Part shown: positions 9,132 through 17,484 of the stretch, piece by piece
How positions within the stretch are numbered: position 1 is the stretch's first letter
Layout of the letters: the number at the start of each line of letters is the position of its first letter
NCBI RefSeq assembly: GCF_000380565.1
Contig: NZ_AQYJ01000024.1
Coordinates: 124,001 to 188,000 of the forward strand
Reading direction: 5' to 3'
DNA from: Microbulbifer variabilis ATCC 700307
GTDB lineage: Bacteria > Pseudomonadota > Gammaproteobacteria > Pseudomonadales > Cellvibrionaceae
Length of the DNA: 64,000 bases
Notes under the pieces: model-generated
Told to the model about the DNA's origin: nothing
Seen by the model: only the letters and a program-made list of their open reading frames with translations
Databases searched by the model: none
Translations under genes and position numbers: made by a program

Positions 9132-9293
9132 TTCCCTGTCGCGGAAATCCCGCGCCTGCTCCATTAATATTTGCCCCCTGGCTTTTTAGCCGCGAAATTC
9201 CAGATCCTCCGCCATAGCTGGAGGACTTAAGAAAAGTTAATAAAATCAAATAGTTAAATAATTAAGGCGGCAGCCTGCAACAAGTTGCGGGCT

Positions 9294-11357
9294 ATGCTGA
9301 TGGATAAGAATATGGGCTTGGAATTGAAAATGCCTGAATTGGGCAACCTGAATGACAGCGCGCAGAAGCTGGAATGTCATATCGCTCTGGTGAGTGCAGA
9401 CAGCAAATTGGCGGGGGACTGGATCAGTGCCCTGAACAGCACCGCCGCTCGCCATGAAAATCCTTTCGGACTGCACTTTGAAGCGGTAGCCCCCGCAGAT
9501 GTAGAGCGCCTGGGGCGCGATGAAGATCGCTTACAAGCGGTTATAGTGGATGGTGGCAATGATGCTAAAGGCCTGCAAGAGGCCGACCAGTTGGCCGACC
9601 GCATCCATGCTCTGCGCTCTCAACTCAATATCTTCCTGGTGGCCCACAGTGATGTTGCCGGTGCTACCTCGCCAATTGGTGAGGCGGGGGCAGAATCCCT
9701 CGCCAACCTGCGTCGCCGCTTTGACGAGCTGTTTGATCGCCGAGAGGGCAATTTCAACCATATGTTCCGCCTGGTACAGGCGTTTATTGCCCGCCGCGCC
9801 TCCACGCCTTTTGCCGATACCCTGAAGGAATATGTATTCTCCGCACGTGACGCTTGGCATACTCCTGGTCACTCCGGTGGTGACAGCCTGCGCAACAGCC
9901 CCTGGGTTGGGGACTTTTACCGCTTTATGGGCGAGCATGTATTCAATACGGATTTGTCTGTTTCCGTACAGATACTCGACAGCCTGCTGGAACCGCACTC
10001 GGTAATTCAGGAAGCACAGGATCTTGCCGCCCAGGCGTTTGGTTCGCGCCATACCTTTTTCCTGACCAATGGCACCTCCACTGCCAACAAGGTCGTGATT
10101 CAGCAGATACTCGGTGGCGGCGGCAAGATTATTGTCGACCAGGCCTGCCACAAATCGGTTCACCATGCGATAGTGATGAATCGCTGTGAGCCGGTTTATC
10201 TGAAGTCGGTACTGCACCCTGAATTCGGCATTTATGGCCCGGTGAAGCGCTCGGATATCGAGGCGGCGCTTGATGAACATAGCGATGCGCGCTTATTGGT
10301 TATCACTTCCTGTACCTACGATGGTCTGCGCTACGATTTGAAACCTATTATCGATTACGCCCATGAGCGCGGTGTCAAGGTGCTGGTCGATGAGGCCTGG
10401 TTTGCCCACGGTTTCTTCCACCCAGAGCTGCGCCCGACCGCGCTTGAGTGTGGCGCCGACTATGTGACCCAGAGTACCCATAAGATGTTGTCGGCTTTCT
10501 CCCAGGCCAGCATGATTCATGTCCAGGACCCGGACTTCGACGAATTCCGCTTCCGCGAAAACCTGAACATGCATGCGTCTACCAGCCCGCAATACGCCAT
10601 GATTGCCAGCCTCGATGTTGCCCGTAAGCAGATGGCGATGGAGGGATATGGGCGTCTCAAGCAGTGTCTGCAGATGGTGGAAACCCTTCGCCGTGCAGTC
10701 AATGAAACCGGAGTATTCCGAGCCCTCACCCGCGATGACCTGATTGCTGAGCCTCTAGCAGGTGACAATATCGGCCTGGACCCCACCAAGGTAACCATCG
10801 ATATTTCCCGCAGCGGCTATTCGGGCAATGAGATGCAGATCAAGCTGTTTGATCAATACGGTATTCAAGTGGAAAAGACCACCTACAATACCATCACAGT
10901 ACTGGTAACTCTGGGCAGTACTGAGAGTAAATTGTTGCGCTTGATTCATGCACTGAAGCAGCTGGCGGGGAATACTCACAAGCGTATTCATGTCGGTACT
11001 CCGCGCCGCCTGCCTGAGTTTACCCGCTTCACCTGTCTGCCGGCGGATGCCTACTTTGCCGATACGGAAGAGTTGCCGTTGATGGACAATGGGGTGGACG
11101 CTACACAGAATCTTATCGGTCGCACCAGCGCCGATGAGATAGTGCCTTATCCGCCGGGCATCCCTGTTCTGGTACCTGGCCAGGAGATTTCTGAGCAGAT
11201 AGTGCAGTACTTGCAGCAGTTGTTGCAGGGGCAGAATACTACGGAGATTCACGGTCTGATTTTCCGCTCAGATGAACCTATGCTGCGTGTAGTCAAGGAA
11301 GTCGCTGAGAAATCAGAAAACAAAGACAAAAAGTCCGGCGGCAAAAAGGCAAAATAA
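9294..11357 (+). CDS. Orn/Lys/Arg decarboxylase (PLP-dependent, fold III group)
   Basis: A large inducible-type basic amino acid decarboxylase of about 687 residues. An N-terminal wing domain (CHIALVSADSK...) precedes the PLP domain. Motifs: AWHTPGHSGGDSL, FFLTNGTSTANKVV (phosphate-binding), VDEAWFAHGFFHP (PLP-ring Asp and following His) and QSTHKMLSAFSQASMIH with the Schiff-base Lys. The C-terminus ends in a Lys-rich tail (KDKKSGGKKAK). It would release CO2 from lysine, arginine or ornithine, for polyamine synthesis or acid resistance; the exact substrate is not readable. The start is uncertain: TTG at 9285, ATG at 9294, 9300 or 9312 are all possible and none has a strong ribosome site. Confidence 0.88.
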   Translation: MLMDKNMGLELKMPELGNLNDSAQKLECHIALVSADSKLAGDWISALNSTAARHENPFGLHFEAVAPADVERLGRDEDRLQAVIVDGGNDAKGLQEADQLADRIHALRSQLNIFLVAHSDVAGATSPIGEAGAESLANLRRRFDELFDRREGNFNHMFRLVQAFIARRASTPFADTLKEYVFSARDAWHTPGHSGGDSLRNSPWVGDFYRFMGEHVFNTDLSVSVQILDSLLEPHSVIQEAQDLAAQAFGSRHTFFLTNGTSTANKVVIQQILGGGGKIIVDQACHKSVHHAIVMNRCEPVYLKSVLHPEFGIYGPVKRSDIEAALDEHSDARLLVITSCTYDGLRYDLKPIIDYAHERGVKVLVDEAWFAHGFFHPELRPTALECGADYVTQSTHKMLSAFSQASMIHVQDPDFDEFRFRENLNMHASTSPQYAMIASLDVARKQMAMEGYGRLKQCLQMVETLRRAVNETGVFRALTRDDLIAEPLAGDNIGLDPTKVTIDISRSGYSGNEMQIKLFDQYGIQVEKTTYNTITVLVTLGSTESKLLRLIHALKQLAGNTHKRIHVGTPRRLPEFTRFTCLPADAYFADTEELPLMDNGVDATQNLIGRTSADEIVPYPPGIPVLVPGQEISEQIVQYLQQLLQGQNTTEIHGLIFRSDEPMLRVVKEVAEKSENKDKKSGGKKAK

Positions 11358-11389
11358 AGCCACACGAGCTATCCGGCATGGAGGCCGGT

Positions 11390-12130
11390 ATGTTTGATCA
11401 ACCAAGGATGGTATTACTGGCGGGTGCCTCGGGCGGTTTGGCTCGCGCGATCGGCGCCGAAATTGTTCGGCGCTATCCCGATATTACTTTGGTGACTTTG
11501 AGCCGTGGTACAGTAGATCGGGTACCTGGACACGCCGGCGAGCGTCGTCACCTGACAGTCTCTCTCGCGGACGAGCACTCTACCAGGGCTGTCGAGACCT
11601 TCCTTTCTGAATTTTCCTCTCCGCCTGACTGGGTAATTAACTGTTGTGGATTGTTGCACGATGAATTTCATGGCCCGGAAAAATCTCTAGCGCAATGTGA
11701 GGATGATTGGTTGATACAGTCTATGCGTATCAATCTCCTCACTCATATGCACCTGGCCCAGGCGCTGGATAGAAAATTACAACGCAAGCGGCCGCTGCTG
11801 TGGGTATCCCTGTCTGCCAAGGTGGGTAGTATCGGCGATAATGAGTTGGGGGGCTGGTATAGCTATCGTATCAGCAAGGCGTCACTCAATATGTTGGTAA
11901 AAAACCTGTCTATTGAATGGGGGCGCCGATTGGAAAACAGTTGTGTGGTGGCCATTCATCCGGGCACTACGGATACAGCACTTTCCAAACCCTTCCAGGG
12001 TAATCTGGCGTCGGGAAAATTATACAGCCCGGCACTGAGTGCCGGGCGTATTGTGGATGTACTACAACAACTGGCGCCCGCCGATAGTGGTAATCTGTTT
12101 TTTTGGGATGGTAGCCGTTTGCCCTGGTAG
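11390..12130 (+). CDS. Short-chain dehydrogenase/reductase (SDR), C-factor-like
   Basis: An SDR of about 246 residues. The N-terminal cofactor motif is GASGGLARAIG, and the catalytic Tyr-Lys pair lies in YSYRISKASLNML with the Ser in WVSLSAKVG. The ATG at 11390 is preferred because GGAGG lies 5 nt before it; the ATG at 11378 overlaps that site. The sequence resembles the cell-to-cell-signalling C-factor type of SDR, but the substrate is unknown. It begins 32 bp after the decarboxylase and is probably cotranscribed with it. Its stop lies only 4 bp from the end of the convergent next gene. Confidence 0.85.
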   Translation: MFDQPRMVLLAGASGGLARAIGAEIVRRYPDITLVTLSRGTVDRVPGHAGERRHLTVSLADEHSTRAVETFLSEFSSPPDWVINCCGLLHDEFHGPEKSLAQCEDDWLIQSMRINLLTHMHLAQALDRKLQRKRPLLWVSLSAKVGSIGDNELGGWYSYRISKASLNMLVKNLSIEWGRRLENSCVVAIHPGTTDTALSKPFQGNLASGKLYSPALSAGRIVDVLQQLAPADSGNLFFWDGSRLPW

Positions 12131-12134
12131 TGAA

Positions 12135-13895
12135 TCAGGGGGTCATCAAGCCTGGCCAGGTTTCATTATCTGTTGTTCTCGGATACCCACTGTATGCTTG
12201 ATCAGATGTGATGGAGTAGCGTATATAGCGCTGGTTTTTGAGGAAAAAATATGCACGAAATGTGTTCCATTGGTGGGCTGCGGTAATCTCCGTAGCATAA
12301 GGACCGAGTCCTGGCCAATTGCTGTTATTGATAGGTTGGGGGTAGCCGCTGTCAAGTTGGTCTTCTTCCAGGTCATAGCGTAAATAATTCCCGTCTTTGA
12401 GAAAGAAATAAACTTTGCTATTAGGCCATTTCAGGACAGCGCGAATTTTTGTCGCGTAGGTAGCCAAACCAGGCCAAGTATTGTTGTCCACCAATTTGGG
12501 ATAGCCGGAATCGACCCGATCTTCATTGAGGTCATAGCGCAGGTAACGCCCGTCATTTAAGAAGAAATAGCCTTTGTCACTGTTGGCTTTAAATGCAGCA
12601 ACAATCAGGTGGGCATAGTCGCCCAAGCCAGGCCATGTACTGTTATTGGTCGTGCGCGGATAACCGCTAGAGGCTTTGTCCAGGGTTTTATTGTAGCGTA
12701 CATATTGATCGTCACCGCGAAAATAGTAAGCACGTGCACTGCTCCAGTCCAGGCCAGCAGTAATTTCCAGGGCCGATTTACGCAAAGCAACTGGGGTATC
12801 GTTATGTACGAATACATAGTCTAGGACTCCCTGTGCTTCTGTATAGTCGGTCCAGCTTTGTGAGCTAGCGTCGACGACATCAATGAACTGGTCATTCTGG
12901 TGAATCTCCACGGGTCCGCCATCTGTGGAATACCATTTAATTGTCTTATTGTCAGCAGCCATCATTTTACGTATTCCAGGGCTGCCAATCAGTGGGTTAC
13001 CATCCAGCTTCCAATTCGTTTGCAGCTCAATATCCATAAAACGCAACACCGTTGGCGCAATGGAGGTTTGGGCAGCATGGCCATAAATTCCCTTGAAATC
13101 TCCATTGTGGATATCTCCAATAAACTCGCTGTGCTCAGCATTTAACGGCAAATTACTGCCAATAAAAATTGTTTTCTCGCTGGCAGTTTGTGCCCCATGC
13201 CCGCAGCCGCGAGAATCACGGCCGTGGTCTGTAGTTACAAGCACTAACCATTCTTCACCTTTTGCAATACGTGTATCTACGGCATCTAACAGAGCGCCCA
13301 GCTGAGTGTCGCTTGTGCGAATGCTTTCGTTATAGTGATTGCCAAAACAGGAGCTGTGACCGACACCATCGGGGTCATCCAGGTGCAGGAAAAGGAAATC
13401 CACATGACCTGAGGATATTTCCTGCACGCCGCGTGTGGTGACATCCGCATCGGAGAGGCCACTTAAAACCAGGTTAGCCTGTGCCAGGTCGGTAGTAAAA
13501 AAGTTGGTATTTATAGGACTCCAATGGGATATGCTGCCCACCCAAAGGCTATTATCAGCCTCCTTTATCCGTTTGAACAAACTGGGGAATTCTGCATTTG
13601 CCAGGCCTGAGTCATTGGACGTGACTTGGTGCTTGTCAACCCAAACTCCTGTAAGGATAGTGGACCAGCCGGGGCCACTTTTAGTGTCCTGTTGACTTTG
13701 AGAGCCACTGATACCACCGGTATAAGCCCTGTGTAGAATTAATCGATCATAATTGGGGGTGTCTATATCCTTGAGCTTTTCGTACTGCAGCCCATCAACG
13801 CCAATTAGAAGTACCTTTTTATTATTCTGGGCAAAAACGAATTGGTTACTGGAAACAAACGAAATTAACAACAGGCAGGAGATAAGTGTCTTCAT
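12135..13895 (-). CDS. Secreted alkaline-phosphatase-superfamily phosphodiesterase with four hemopexin-like repeats
   Basis: A 586-residue exported protein. A signal peptide (MKTLISCLLLISFVSS...VFA) is followed by a type I phosphodiesterase/nucleotide pyrophosphatase domain. Metal and catalytic motifs are VLLIGVDG (Asp34), KSGPGWSTILTG (likely nucleophile Ser73), HLDDPDGVGH and TTDHGRDSRGCGH. Residues about 380-586 form four hemopexin-type repeats, each with a Y-F-x-G/D...YxRY core and a SGYP...N-x-TWPGL end. Such repeats commonly bind ligands or surfaces; they are uncommon in bacterial enzymes. A perfect palindrome 29 bp before the ATG matches the sites controlling the phosphonate operon. 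An extracellular role in freeing phosphonate or phosphate esters is my inference. Confidence 0.85.
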   Translation of the reverse strand: MKTLISCLLLISFVSSNQFVFAQNNKKVLLIGVDGLQYEKLKDIDTPNYDRLILHRAYTGGISGSQSQQDTKSGPGWSTILTGVWVDKHQVTSNDSGLANAEFPSLFKRIKEADNSLWVGSISHWSPINTNFFTTDLAQANLVLSGLSDADVTTRGVQEISSGHVDFLFLHLDDPDGVGHSSCFGNHYNESIRTSDTQLGALLDAVDTRIAKGEEWLVLVTTDHGRDSRGCGHGAQTASEKTIFIGSNLPLNAEHSEFIGDIHNGDFKGIYGHAAQTSIAPTVLRFMDIELQTNWKLDGNPLIGSPGIRKMMAADNKTIKWYSTDGGPVEIHQNDQFIDVVDASSQSWTDYTEAQGVLDYVFVHNDTPVALRKSALEITAGLDWSSARAYYFRGDDQYVRYNKTLDKASSGYPRTTNNSTWPGLGDYAHLIVAAFKANSDKGYFFLNDGRYLRYDLNEDRVDSGYPKLVDNNTWPGLATYATKIRAVLKWPNSKVYFFLKDGNYLRYDLEEDQLDSGYPQPINNSNWPGLGPYATEITAAHQWNTFRAYFFLKNQRYIRYSITSDQAYSGYPRTTDNETWPGLMTP

Positions 13896-13924
13896 ATCGA
13901 ATATTCCGTATTTTCAATGATTTT

Positions 13925-13938
13925 CTGGTCTAGACCAG
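13925..13938. promoter_or_regulatory. Predicted GntR/UTRA operator, site A
   Basis: CTGGTCTAGACCAG is a perfect 14-bp palindrome, 29 bp before the start of the secreted phosphodiesterase. The same core occurs at 18830-18841 and in imperfect form at 18986-19001. From family knowledge, GntR regulators of the HutC/UTRA group (PhnF, DasR/NagR) bind palindromes of this TGGT-N4-ACCA type, and such a regulator is encoded at 14096-14797. Confidence 0.8.
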
Positions 13939-14095
13939 TGGTGATAGAATAGACGATAGCTATTAAATCCCAATGAAGGGATTTTTACAGCGATACTGCG
14001 AAGAAAAGACAGCTATTTAAAAGCTAACAACTAACCAATCTCCCTCATTAAAATTAAAGAGCAAGGAATTTTTTAGGTGCGGTAAAAAATAAGTA

Positions 14096-14797
14096 CTATC
14101 TAGTGGCTACTTCCATTTCTATGGCGTGGGGTAGCCAGTATTCAATATTATAATCAATCAGATATTCAGCAGAATCATAGCGAAGTCTTAAGATTCTCAG
14201 GCCTGGAGCACCAGCGTGTATACCCAATGGCTCTGCATATTGCAACTCCAGGTTCGCAACCTGAATATTACAACGCTCGTGAGTGATATTTACCCTATAA
14301 TTATCTTGCAATATTTCGGTAATAGATCCAGATAAATCGAAGTCAGATAATTCAGGAAAACACTCTGATGAGAGATAACTCTCTTCTACCATGACTGGCC
14401 TTTGGTCCAGGTAGCGGACTCTTCGGATTTCAAAGTAGCTGGTACTTTTAGTGGCGCTAAAGGCGGAATAAATATCGTATCTTACGGTCAGCTTACGGAC
14501 CCCAAGTACTTTGGTGGTTGCTCTAAAACCCTGTTGTCGGGTCATGGAGTTGAAATTTACCTTTTGTGTCGGGTTCATCACAAATCGATCTGGTGCAACA
14601 AACCAACCTCTGCGATTTTGTCGGTACACCAGTCCCTCACCTTCAAGACGGTTTAAACCATCTCGTAAAGTAATACGTGTGACTTGCAGCTGCTCCGCCA
14701 GCTCGCGCTCAGCGGGCAGCTTGTGATTGGCGGCCAGGCGACCATTACCGATCAACAGTTGGATATGTGATTTAATTTCTACGTAACTGGAGGACAC
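14096..14797 (-). CDS. GntR-family (HutC/UTRA) transcriptional regulator, likely of phosphonate use
   Basis: A 233-residue regulator. The N-terminal winged helix reads HKLPAERELAEQLQVTRITLRDGLNRLEGEGLVYR, a textbook GntR pattern, and residues about 75-230 form a UTRA ligand-binding domain (VRYLDQRPVMVEESYLS, RLRYDSAEYLIDYNIEYW). It starts with GTG, after AGAGAAA. It is the last gene of the minus-strand operon, 80 bp after phnX, so it should control its own synthesis through the operator at 18830-18841. By analogy with PhnF-type proteins it probably senses a phosphonate or a breakdown product, but ligand and sign of control are not proven. Confidence 0.88.
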   Translation of the reverse strand: MSSSYVEIKSHIQLLIGNGRLAANHKLPAERELAEQLQVTRITLRDGLNRLEGEGLVYRQNRRGWFVAPDRFVMNPTQKVNFNSMTRQQGFRATTKVLGVRKLTVRYDIYSAFSATKSTSYFEIRRVRYLDQRPVMVEESYLSSECFPELSDFDLSGSITEILQDNYRVNITHERCNIQVANLELQYAEPLGIHAGAPGLRILRLRYDSAEYLIDYNIEYWLPHAIEMEVATR

Positions 14798-14877
14798 AGT
14801 ATTTCTCTTGGGTTTGATCTAAAACTCGGTCTCAGGCCTGGGCTACCAAACTGGTATTCCTGAAGTTTGATAGCCTA

Positions 14878-15687
14878 TCAGGGGCGTTGTCCAAGAGCCA
14901 GTCGGCGATTGATATCGACCAGTACGGGTTCAAGCTTATTGATATCGTCTATCAAATAATGAGCGCCGCAATTCTCAAGTTTTTGATAAGCGCCAATACT
15001 GTGATTTCTTTTTTCTTCCTCCGAGAGTGCTTGCCAACTTCCCAGAGATAATCCCGAAGCATTTCCTGAAAGTACTACTGCAACTGTCCACATGCCGGCA
15101 TTGCGCCCCTCATAAATGCCTGCGGCGGTATCATCAATCTTGACACATTGGCTGACAGACGGAATTTCCATTTCAATGACGTTCTTTAATGCAGCTGCGG
15201 GTCCTGGTCTTGCGCCCACAGCTTCATCTGCTGCAATAACACAGTCGGGCTCTAGGCCTTGTTGTTGAGCTTTTGCCAGCATGCCCTCAATCATTATACG
15301 ACTGTAACCTGTGGTGCTACCAATACGTATATTACGCTCACGCAAGCGGACAAATAGTTTGTCGGCTCCGGGTATTATTTGGCTGTGCCTATCGATTTCC
15401 TGAATCTGTATCGGGGCCAGACGGCGATATAGTCCGTCTATATCAGATTCCTGGGATGGGCGCCCATGAACCACTTGCCAGGCAGTTTGAATGGAATTTT
15501 GTTGTAGCATCTGGCGAATATGTTCTTTCTTCTCAGTACCCATTGGAATACGGGTTTGCTCTTCACTGACCGTAACTCCAGCCTCAGCAAAAATTTGCAT
15601 AAACGCTTGTAAAGGGGCGCGGGAGCCAAAATCTACTAAGGTTCCGGCCCAGTCGAGGATAGCAGCTTTAAGTTGCAGTGGTTCCAT
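14878..15687 (-). CDS. phnX: Phosphonoacetaldehyde hydrolase (phosphonatase)
   Basis: HAD-superfamily enzyme of 269 residues that splits phosphonoacetaldehyde into acetaldehyde and phosphate. The nucleophile Asp12 lies in AAILDWAGTLVDFG, and Lys53 in RIPMGTEKKEHI sits at the position of the Schiff-base Lys of the characterised Bacillus enzyme. VKIDDTAAGIYEGRNAGMW is the conserved HAD acid motif region. A strong AAGGAGAT site lies about 7 nt before ATG. It is the fourth gene of the operon with the DUF5690 transporter, FAD oxidoreductase and PhnZ-like genes. No PhnW 2-aminoethylphosphonate transaminase is adjacent, so the aldehyde probably comes from the oxidoreductase. Confidence 0.93.
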   Translation of the reverse strand: MEPLQLKAAILDWAGTLVDFGSRAPLQAFMQIFAEAGVTVSEEQTRIPMGTEKKEHIRQMLQQNSIQTAWQVVHGRPSQESDIDGLYRRLAPIQIQEIDRHSQIIPGADKLFVRLRERNIRIGSTTGYSRIMIEGMLAKAQQQGLEPDCVIAADEAVGARPGPAAALKNVIEMEIPSVSQCVKIDDTAAGIYEGRNAGMWTVAVVLSGNASGLSLGSWQALSEEEKRNHSIGAYQKLENCGAHYLIDDINKLEPVLVDINRRLALGQRP

Positions 15688-15736
15688 GGATTATCTCCTT
15701 TTTGGTAATTGATAAGGGAGTTGAGCGGCAAAATAT

Positions 15737-16291
15737 CTATCGACTAAGTACCTTTGAGCAGATCTTTAGCCAGTGATCCAAAGGAGCTACGGCTAAACCA
15801 GGCACTTTTCCTGAATCATCCCACTCGCGCAGACGCAGAGCATCCTCGGCGAAGGGGGTATTAAGAAAATTATCTTTTTCTTTATCTGTCATTATTTTTC
15901 CTTGTTTTTTTAGGGTTTTGTGGCTTGCTGCGGATAGCCGTGTCTCATAAATGTTATCTGTACTCATTAAAAATCTTTTAGCTTGAACATGTAGGGCGAT
16001 AGGCTTCGTGACTGTATTGGAAAAACCCCACCTTTCGAGTAAATCTGCACCTATTAGGTCATGTGCACTGTAGCCTTCAGTATCCGTACCGGGTATTTTT
16101 TCCTTTATAGCGTGGAGATGGCCGATATCATGAAGAAACGCTGCAACAGTCATTTCATCGGAGATACCAGAGAGTTCCGCCAAGGTGGCACACTGGGTAG
16201 CATGCTGTAGCTGCGTGCATTTTTCTCCAAGTGTTAAATTCCCGTACTGCAAAAATAACTGTTTAATTTTATCGACAACATTAGCTCTCAT
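15737..16291 (-). CDS. HD-domain mixed-valent diiron oxygenase, PhnZ-like
   Basis: A 184-residue HD-domain protein. The metal set is H30, H54, D55 (in FLHDIGH), H77, H101 and D158. As I recall the PhnZ structure, its ligands have nearly the same spacing (24, 23, 24 and 57 residues here), and K105, S123 and Q130 fall at the substrate-contact positions. PhnZ cleaves the C-P bond of 1-hydroxy-2-aminoethylphosphonate to glycine and phosphate; TmpB does the same for the trimethyl analogue. The PhnZ substrate-gating Tyr appears to be Thr20 here, so another hydroxy-phosphonate may be the substrate. Its ATG lies within the end of the upstream gene (11-bp overlap), showing coupling. Confidence 0.75.
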   Translation of the reverse strand: MRANVVDKIKQLFLQYGNLTLGEKCTQLQHATQCATLAELSGISDEMTVAAFLHDIGHLHAIKEKIPGTDTEGYSAHDLIGADLLERWGFSNTVTKPIALHVQAKRFLMSTDNIYETRLSAASHKTLKKQGKIMTDKEKDNFLNTPFAEDALRLREWDDSGKVPGLAVAPLDHWLKICSKVLSR

Positions 16292-17465
16292 CGATTAAGC
16301 ACTCATCTAGAGGGATCTTGTCCAAAATACCCTTCACTACCCGTTCCATTAATGCTGGTCCGGTTGTCATACCTTTTCCTCCAATACCGGTTATTAAATG
16401 AATATTTTCTGTTGCGGATTTTAGGAATACGCCTTGGCTACTTTCCTGGCTGTAATAGCCATTCCAAATCCTGGCAACATTTAAATGGGGTAGATTAAGA
16501 ATACGCTTGGCTTCAGCTACCATCAGTGAGTTGATTTCCTGACATATTTCATAGTTCAAAGTGCCTGAGTCCTGGGCAGTGAAGTACTCATGAGAATCGC
16601 CAATGATGATGCTGCCATCGGCAGATTGTCGAAACAGAAGGTGGATACCAAATTTTCCATAGCTTGGATCAATATGGGGCTTCGGTAGATTTTTATAATT
16701 AGGGCAACTTTTAAATGCTTCATAGCGGCGTATTGTCAGACCTGTAAGCAGGTTCCCTGGTATTTTGACTCCCTTGATTTGTTGGGTGCGCAACATCTGC
16801 AATTTACTAAGCCGTAGTTGTTCTGTTTGTAATAAGTGCGGAAATAAATGACTAAGTTGATGGCCACAACAAATCATTACCTGTTCTGAAATAAAAGACT
16901 CACCTGTTGAGCAGCGAAGCTGGACCCCATTTTTGACTTCCTCTACGGCTATTACCGGAGATGCCTTTTTAAAATGTAAATTTTTCGTGTCTTCAAGTAG
17001 TTTCCAAAAATACTTCATTAGCAGGGAGCTTTCGGCACTCATTTCCTGTGGATAGTAGAGGCCACCATGGCAGTAACTCTGCTTTAGTAAATTAATTTGC
17101 TTGTGACACTGCGTCGAGGTAAGAAGCCTGGAAACGTAGTTAGTCTCACGATTAATCTCATGCATTTCCTCTAGTAGATTGGCCTCTTCTAAAGAAGAAG
17201 CCACGTAGAGAGAGCCATGCTGCCAGAGTGCGTCCGGCATTATTGTCGCCAACTCGCCATAAAGTTCCAGCGATCGTCGCCCCAGATTTCGCCATAGTTT
17301 TAGATTCATACCAGATGGTACTACTTGGCCAAAATTGCGTACCGTGGCTCCGTGAGGCTTAGTGCTGGCTTCAATTAACAGCACTTTTTTTCCGGATTTT
17401 AGTGCATGGTAAGCAGCAAAACTGCCTAATATCCCGGCACCGACAATGGCAATATCAAATTTCAT
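16281..17465 (-). CDS. FAD-dependent oxidoreductase of the phosphonate-associated group (TIGR03364-like)
   Basis: A 394-residue DAAO/glycine-oxidase-fold flavoenzyme. The N-terminus has the FAD motif DIAIVGAGILGSFAAYHAL, then GATVRNFGQV near residue 40, and the C-terminal half contains the FAD-contact segment ITGIGGKGMTTGPAL. Members that sit next to phnX have been linked to oxidising 2-aminoethylphosphonate or its N-alkyl forms to phosphonoacetaldehyde. That role fits here, because phnX is present and phnW is not. It starts 19 bp after the DUF5690 gene and overlaps the PhnZ-like gene by 11 bp. Substrate assignment is an inference. Confidence 0.82.
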   Translation of the reverse strand: MKFDIAIVGAGILGSFAAYHALKSGKKVLLIEASTKPHGATVRNFGQVVPSGMNLKLWRNLGRRSLELYGELATIMPDALWQHGSLYVASSLEEANLLEEMHEINRETNYVSRLLTSTQCHKQINLLKQSYCHGGLYYPQEMSAESSLLMKYFWKLLEDTKNLHFKKASPVIAVEEVKNGVQLRCSTGESFISEQVMICCGHQLSHLFPHLLQTEQLRLSKLQMLRTQQIKGVKIPGNLLTGLTIRRYEAFKSCPNYKNLPKPHIDPSYGKFGIHLLFRQSADGSIIIGDSHEYFTAQDSGTLNYEICQEINSLMVAEAKRILNLPHLNVARIWNGYYSQESSQGVFLKSATENIHLITGIGGKGMTTGPALMERVVKGILDKIPLDECLIDES

Positions 17466-17484
17466 AACTGCTCTATAGCCTTTT

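Noticed and set aside
9531-10280. A 249-codon open frame on the minus strand
   Set aside because: It lies wholly inside the decarboxylase gene on the other strand, has no family motifs and is explained by that gene's codon use.
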